Assembly (NCBI GenBank): GCA_940337035.1
Contig: CALNHX010007744.1
Span: 1-64,000, forward strand
Direction of reading: 5' to 3'
DNA: 64,000 nt
Source of the DNA: Agriotes lineatus
Lineage: Eukaryota > Arthropoda > Insecta > Coleoptera > Elateridae
Shown: piece after piece, positions 59,254 to 64,000 of the stretch
Layout of the letters: every line of letters starts with the position of its first letter
How positions within the stretch are numbered: position 1 is the first letter of the stretch
Position numbers and translations under genes: made by a program
Notes under the pieces: generated by a model
Database searches by the model: none
What the model was told of the DNA's origin: nothing
What the model saw: the letters and a program-made list of their open reading frames with translations, nothing else

Positions 59254-59907
59254 TCTGGTGTGAGACACTCACACAACTTCCTTTTAAAGTGATTTTATAA
59301 TTAGCCAAAAATTTGATTTTAAATTTTTAAGCATTTGTCAAAAAATTTCAAAAATTACAATTTCTACAAAAACGGGACAAAATAGAGCGTTAGTTCAAGA
59401 GAAATTTTTTCTAAAATCTTAAGCTGAAATCAAAAATGTACTAATATACCGGATGTTCTATTTAAAATAGGAGTTAATTAAAAAAATAGAAAAAAGCAAA
59501 CCCATTTTAGAAGTATTCAACTGGAAAATCGCCTATCTCACATCAATACACATTCAAAATGTAATAAAAATATAAAGTTTTAAAAAATCGTTAGAGCCGT
59601 TTTTGAAAACATCTGAAAAAACTGAAACATCACAAGAGTAAACACCTACTTTCGGTTATGAGATTTTCTTCAAAAGCTTGCTGTCTCATCTACATAGTAC
59701 ACAAAACTTATATATGAAGCTTCAACGCCCTACCTCTTTTTGTTTGTGAGATATTCTGTTCACAGACACACAGACAGACAGACAGACCAATGAAAAAATA
59801 TGTTTTTTGGAATCACGGGACTCTAAAACGTGAAGATCTATTAAAAACTCAATTTCGAATTTTTGGGGTGAATCCAATACTTCCTTTATAGTAAAAGGAA
59901 GTAAAAA
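59254..59907 (-). repeat. Interspersed repeat family R1, copy 3
   Basis: A nearly full-length minus-strand copy of the 4571-5247 repeat. On the plus strand it starts CACACAACTTCCTTTTAAAG and ends at TTCCTTTATAGTAAAAGGAA. It splits what looks like the coiled-coil leader of a LINE. Confidence 0.75.
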
Positions 59908-60190
59908 AGAAGCGTCAAATGAAACGGATTAGAATTTTAAGAAGAGAAAAAACTATGGGATCTTCTACTAAAATATGAAAAAAGAGAAAGTAGATTGGAT
60001 GTGATACTGAATATAATGAGCGCTATGAGAGATGACCAACAGGATATAAAAAACAAAGTTCGTAAGATCAAAAAAGAGCAAAGAGTTTTCAAAGAGGAAA
60101 TAAAAATACCTTAGAAGAAAAACAAAACCTTGAAAGAGAATTGCGAGTTAAAAAGAAAACCAAGAGATAAACGGTGAAAATGGTTTACTG
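59908..60190 (+). mobile_element. Possible coiled-coil leader of a LINE, decayed
   Basis: A lysine- and glutamate-rich frame reads ILNIMSAMRDDQQDIKNKVR and KKEQRVFKEEIK, then stops. At 58999-59053, before the R1 insertion, MIKMFEKLQSAVSELDQE is of the same type. Such leaders precede the endonuclease in some insect LINEs. No endonuclease follows. Confidence 0.4.
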
Positions 60191-60590
60191 GATTTGTAAA
60201 GAAACTGAAATTCTGAATTTAATTTTCCTACCTGCAGTAGTCATCATATTTTTGCGATGCTTAAAATACATCTACCCCATATAACCTCCTTGGGGGATAA
60301 ATTGCAAAAAACTCTGAAGCTGGTTTGAATCAATTTGTAACTGTACACCACTTTGGTGAGTCAAATGCAAAAAATTAAGAAAATGGTTTAACCCGATTTG
60401 CAAACCAAACTCATAGAGCAAATTTCAACATATTAGGTGGTCGATCAAGCTGATAAAACCGCAGCAAAAATATCATGTTCTCCCTTTATACCCCTTGGGG
60501 TTGGAATTTCGGAAAACCCCGTCTTAGCGGGTGTTTACGTAGCAAGTGGATGAGACCTGCCAATTCTCCAAGTCAATTAGAATTTTGTAT
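60191..60590. other. Stretch with no recognised gene
   Basis: Nothing recognised besides the flanking elements. Confidence 0.4.
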
Positions 60591-60591
60591 A

Positions 60592-61469
60592 CAGGGCGAT
60601 TCATAAGTATGGTAATTAAATTTAAGGGTAGTTAGAGGACATTAAACAGAAGAACTGTGCATAATGAACTATACTCCCGAAATTAATAACAATCACACAA
60701 AACATTTAAATTTGATATAAAGAAGTAAATGTACTCTTATCTGATTTAGTCGATGTTCTCAAAAATTTGCACCAGGCCTCACCTGGATTTTTTCGTAAGT
60801 GATTAATTGTTACAATGTAACATGTGTCTAAACAAACGCGTCAAGAGTGTTTTGAAAAAATGTGTTAGCACATGTCTTGCATAATGTGTTACATTTAGCA
60901 GAGCAACGAACCACGGTTAAACGTCAAAAATGGTGTTGTTTTCATTTGGTAGGTAATAAACACAACGTCACAATAATTGAATTATGACACTTACGACACT
61001 TTTTTGGTGGAGAATGAACCATGTTCACGCGCACTGCGGCCTGAATAGGCCTATTTTGCTACCTTCAAGTCATGTGTGTGTATGTGTAGTCTTGTTATTC
61101 TACCTCATAGACTAGTCGTCAGAGGAGAGCGACGTTAATTGTATCCCAACGTTGAATGGTCACTCGGCTGAGTACCGATCCAGTGGACTGCGGAAGAAGT
61201 TCCGCCTATCTATGGATTCGAACTGAGAACTTGCCTATTGCAAGCCTGACACCCTATCTACTGCGCCACCGAAGTGGTTCTTATGACACTTAATTGCAAG
61301 TTGGAGGCTCAATTTGACAGCTTTAAGTGTTACAAGCTACGCGCAACGAATTGTAAACAAAATTTTAGTCAAAGCACTCTTGGCCCGTTTTATTTTTAAA
61401 AACCCTTTATTTCTATTGAGATCAGTATACACCCATTTAGTTTAATAATCATACTTATGAATCACCTTG
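60592..61469. mobile_element. Foldback/MITE with CAGGGCGATTCATAAGTATG ends, holding a SINE
   Basis: The left end CAGGGCGATTCATAAGTATG faces CATACTTATGAATCACCTTG at the right; the match covers about 28 bp with several changes. The interior left and right of the SINE shows no further coding content. TA precedes the left end but not the right, so the target duplication is unclear. Confidence 0.65.
60994..61280 (-). mobile_element. tRNA-derived SINE, family S1, copy 2
   Basis: It is flanked by an exact 12-bp duplication, TTATGACACTTA (60982-60993 and 61281-61292). Read on the minus strand it starts with a tRNA-like head: A box TGGCGCAGTAGATAGG near 61267-61252 and a perfect B box GTTCGAATCC at 61223-61214. 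A body of about 200 bp is shared with the decayed copy at 24125-24410. Confidence 0.85.
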
Positions 61470-61970
61470 CATTCGATTAAATGGCCAACATAACAATTGT
61501 TACAAAGTGCAAGAGGGAAATATCTCATCACCAATACATAGATTTAAAACACAAGGCTGATTTTTTTCACTGAGTTTTCGAGTTCGACAGATCGATTTGC
61601 ATGACCTTTTTTATATTGAAGCTTTCACTCTGTATATTAGCCAACACTACTTACTTTTAATTTTTTAAGATTTTTATGTTTTTAAAACTATAAACTTCAA
61701 ATATTTATTTGCATACGCTTGAGAACGGCAATCCACTTGCAGCGCCTCCACAGTCCACAGTTCACCGCATGTCAAATTTTAGAATTACTCATTCGCGCTG
61801 ACAGTTGCTGTCATTAATAATGTTTTTCTACGATCGTGTCAAAATGACAACTTTTTGCACAGTTTCTAGTGTCAAAAGTGACGTTTATAGCATTATTAAA
61901 ATTAGCGCTTGAATTACGGAAAAAGTATCACCGAACAAAGTTTTTATTTTTCTGTTACGATCGTAGAAAA
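61470..61970. other. Stretch with no recognised gene
   Basis: Includes TTTTTCTACGATCGTG near 61832, an inverted counterpart of the ACGATCGTAGAAAAA before the hairpin at 61971, so this part may be the left arm of a larger foldback of about 130 bp span. Confidence 0.4.
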
Positions 61971-62060
61971 AATAGCGTATGATACACGTGTATAAGAGCC
62001 ATTAAAGCACTAGCACGTGCTTTAAAGGCGTACTTATACACTAGTATCATAATATACTAT
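61971..62060. repeat. Hairpin ending AATATACTAT (group H)
   Basis: TATGATACACGTGTATAAG on the left pairs with CTTATACACTAGTATCATA on the right, with GCACTAGCACGTGC in the middle. It is preceded by CGTAGAAAAAATAGCG and followed by AATATACTATATTTTT. Confidence 0.75.
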
Positions 62061-62480
62061 ATTTTTCAACGACCACCACTAAAAGTAGACATTTTAGGGC
62101 TAGCTTTTTTCACTAAAAGTGACGTTTTATAATTTAGCGTGTTTAAAATGAGATCAGCTGTTTACTTTTAGCACATGTGTTATAAAGTTAAGTGAGGTTA
62201 TAAAACTACAATTTCGAACTGGAAGTGAGGTTGTAATGTTATTCTAGTTACTTCTTGCGTTAGAGGTAAAGTGTTTTTTAAATAATTAAAGCGTTATGTA
62301 ATGAATAAAGTCAGATGTGTACTATTATAATTGCTTTTGATAACTGACTTTGACAGTACTGGTTCCGGAAACATTCCCCTGCGGGTCAAGGCCATCTTTT
62401 TATTATGACATAAATTATAACTGTCATAAATGCAAATCTTTGTTAAATCAACATTTATGGATTAATAACAGAAAATGTAA

Positions 62481-62610
62481 GGTCGTAGAAAAAATATTCT
62501 ATGCAAACTCGTGCTAAAAGTGTTATTGCACTCGACATGTTATGAAACTCAGTCTTCGGCTTCGTTTCAATTTTTATGTCTCTTGCATAAACGTCAATTT
62601 TTAGCACTTG
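62481..62610. repeat. Hairpin preceded by CGTAGAAAAAATATTCTATG (group H)
   Basis: It has the same lead-in as the hairpin at 61971. TATGCAAACTCGTGC and later TCTTGCATAAACG form a loose outer stem, and GAAACTCAGTCTTCGGC/TTCGTTTC an inner one. Confidence 0.55.
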
Positions 62611-63370
62611 TTGCATAAATAGCTATTATTTAACTATGATTTTAGTGTTTGACGTTCAAAGTTTATGAATACGTAGATTATTTATTCAAATATGAGGTTA
62701 TGGTAATTTCTTATTCAGAGTCGTATCATAATATTTGTAGAAAACCCAGGACCGCCATCGTGAGATACGTTTGCAAATGTAGCACAAATTATAGATAAGT
62801 GAGACGATTATAACGACTATTGGCATTAATCTTATCTTATCTTATAAAAACAATGAAATATATTGTTATTATCTATACAGATATAACATGCTATTTTCCC
62901 CTACACAATGGTATTATCTACGGAATTTCACTCGTATGTAGATACCAAATGTATCATTCGAATTAGTTATTTATATAATTACTTATAATGTTTTCTGCAG
63001 TTGACGTCGAGTAGGTTAAGTGTAAGAACTGCTTTGTTAAACCTAGCCTCCAGTTATTTTGTAAAACCTATTGAATGAAAGACCCTTGTTATTATTATTA
63101 TTATTATAGAGTTATTGTGTGCATTATTATATACTCTTGCGTTAAGCTAAAACAAAGTGACAGAACAGTGAATTTTTAAAAGGCTATTCGCTTATAGCAT
63201 ACAAGACATTTCTGTACAGCAGGTTGCCTATATAATTTTAAGTCGTTTTAATTTGCCCAGCGGCGCGGCGTTATTACTCCTAATTAAATTTTGAGGTTGC
63301 AGATAGGTCTACCGATGGGGCTACGGTATAAGAACTAATGAGTCAATTAAAACAGCGGTTGAGAGATTAA
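62611..63370. other. Non-coding stretch; possible LINE tail
   Basis: An (ATT)n run at about 63088-63108 follows AATGAAAGACCCTTG. Together with the preceding sequence it resembles the 3' end of the LINE at 34.4 kb, but no coding part precedes it. Confidence 0.35.
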
Positions 63371-63538
63371 TATACACAGTGGGCCATAAATAATTGTACA
63401 GATTTTGTAGCCTTTTATATTAGTAAGTCATGAATATTTTTAAATGATGATTATACCATGGAAAAGCTCAATCTTTATAGATGGAAATGATGCACTTTTA
63501 CTTCCAAAGATGTAGTAGTATTTCAAAGTGTGGTTAAA
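63371..63538 (+). repeat. Repeat family R2, copy 2
   Basis: Starts TATACACAGTGGGCCATAAA and shares order and spacing with 54902-55265 once the MITE there is removed. It ends where the LTR-like sequence begins. Confidence 0.7.
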
Positions 63539-63539
63539 T

Positions 63540-63940
63540 TGTAGCGTTTAGCCCAGCGCGAACGCGATTTTTGAATTACAAATTAATTCGCGCCTTCTCC
63601 CATAGCGTATATTACGTTACAAATCGGAGTTTGAATCTTTGGCCCGCGTGGCCAAATACGTTATCGAGTAGTCGCAGGTACATCTACGCGCCGTTCTCCC
63701 ATTTAAGACGTCCGAAATGGTTGCTAAAATGTCCGAAGCACGAGGAGGGGACGTAAAAGCAGCTTCGCGACCGATTCACGAGGCATTCATTCATTCGCAT
63801 TCATCCAGGCATTCATTTTCATTAATTCACTCTATCCCTTCCTTCCCAGTCCTGTTCCTGTCCCGTCCAGTTAATAAAACTCATTCGAATTCTTGCGCAT
63901 CCATTTCATTTTGAAATCCTGCACCCCTGTTCCGAATTTA
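63540..63940 (+). mobile_element. Probable long terminal repeat of a retrotransposon
   Basis: The sequence becomes GC-richer and starts TGTAGCGTTTAGCCCAGCGC. It has AATAAA at about 63871-63876 followed after some 60 bases by a possible end. These are the usual layout features of an LTR (TG start, polyadenylation signal). The internal domain would lie past the window edge, so the class cannot be decided and a solo LTR is possible. Confidence 0.4.
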
Positions 63941-64000
63941 CCTGTAGCTAGTTGAACCGAGGACTCCCCCCAGGAGGCCGTGTATCTAGCTAATTAAATT

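Noticed and set aside
61214..61280. Functional tRNA gene on the minus strand
   Set aside because: It is the head of a SINE with a 12-bp target duplication enclosing about 200 extra bases.

Overview
The window looks like nuclear DNA from an insect. It is AT-rich with large non-coding spaces and short spliceosomal introns (49-55 nt). It carries animal and insect gene families (core-binding factor beta, a beta-spectrin retrocopy) and arthropod-type transposons (Tc1/mariner, hAT, MULE, RTE and CR1/jockey-like LINEs, Penelope-like, tRNA-derived SINEs). A short TTAGG telomere-type tract is present. The order of insect cannot be fixed from sequence alone.

Host genes are few and all lie on the minus strand. 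At 1.7-2.2 kb is the first coding exon and GC-rich promoter region of a CBF-beta (Brother/Big brother) gene; the rest of that gene must lie beyond the left edge. At 20, 45 and 56 kb are three paralogues of an unrecognised multipass membrane protein (about 207, 194 and 195 residues). Two share a phase-1 intron at the same place and the middle copy has none there. They form a tandem array spread apart by transposon insertions.

Almost everything else is mobile or repetitive. From left to right: a decayed hAT transposase (3.4-4.6 kb); a repeat family seen three times (4.6, 40 and 59 kb); a hAT-type foldback element with an 8-bp target duplication (6.5 kb); two copies of a related element with one inserted inverted into the other (15.2-17.2 kb); a palindromic element, a SINE and a foldback of 15-bp repeats with TTAGG units at its tip (23.9-24.8 kb); GC-rich 16-bp repeats (25.1 kb) with an inverted relative at 31.8 kb; two different broken DDE transposases and an RTE LINE end between 27-bp inverted repeats (26.2-30.4 kb); a truncated LINE (33.1-34.4 kb); a THAP-domain pseudogene (34.75-35.3 kb); a 2652-bp MULE with 86-bp terminal repeats and a 9-bp target duplication (35.9-38.6 kb); three copies of a palindrome (36.4, 42.3, 42.7 kb); a beta-spectrin retrocopy (45.7-46.4 kb); a SINE pair (47.2-47.7 kb); long foldbacks (47.9-50.2 kb); LINE and Penelope remnants (56.9-60.2 kb); a foldback with a SINE inside (60.6-61.5 kb); a hairpin cluster (62 kb); and a probable LTR at the right edge.

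The strongest points for follow-up are the three-copy membrane-protein family with an intron difference, the apparent one-base frameshift in the CBF-beta first exon, the complete MULE, the self-nested hAT-type pair, and the foldback with telomere-type repeats. No operon-like or defence-like system was found. All family assignments were made by eye, without database searches.
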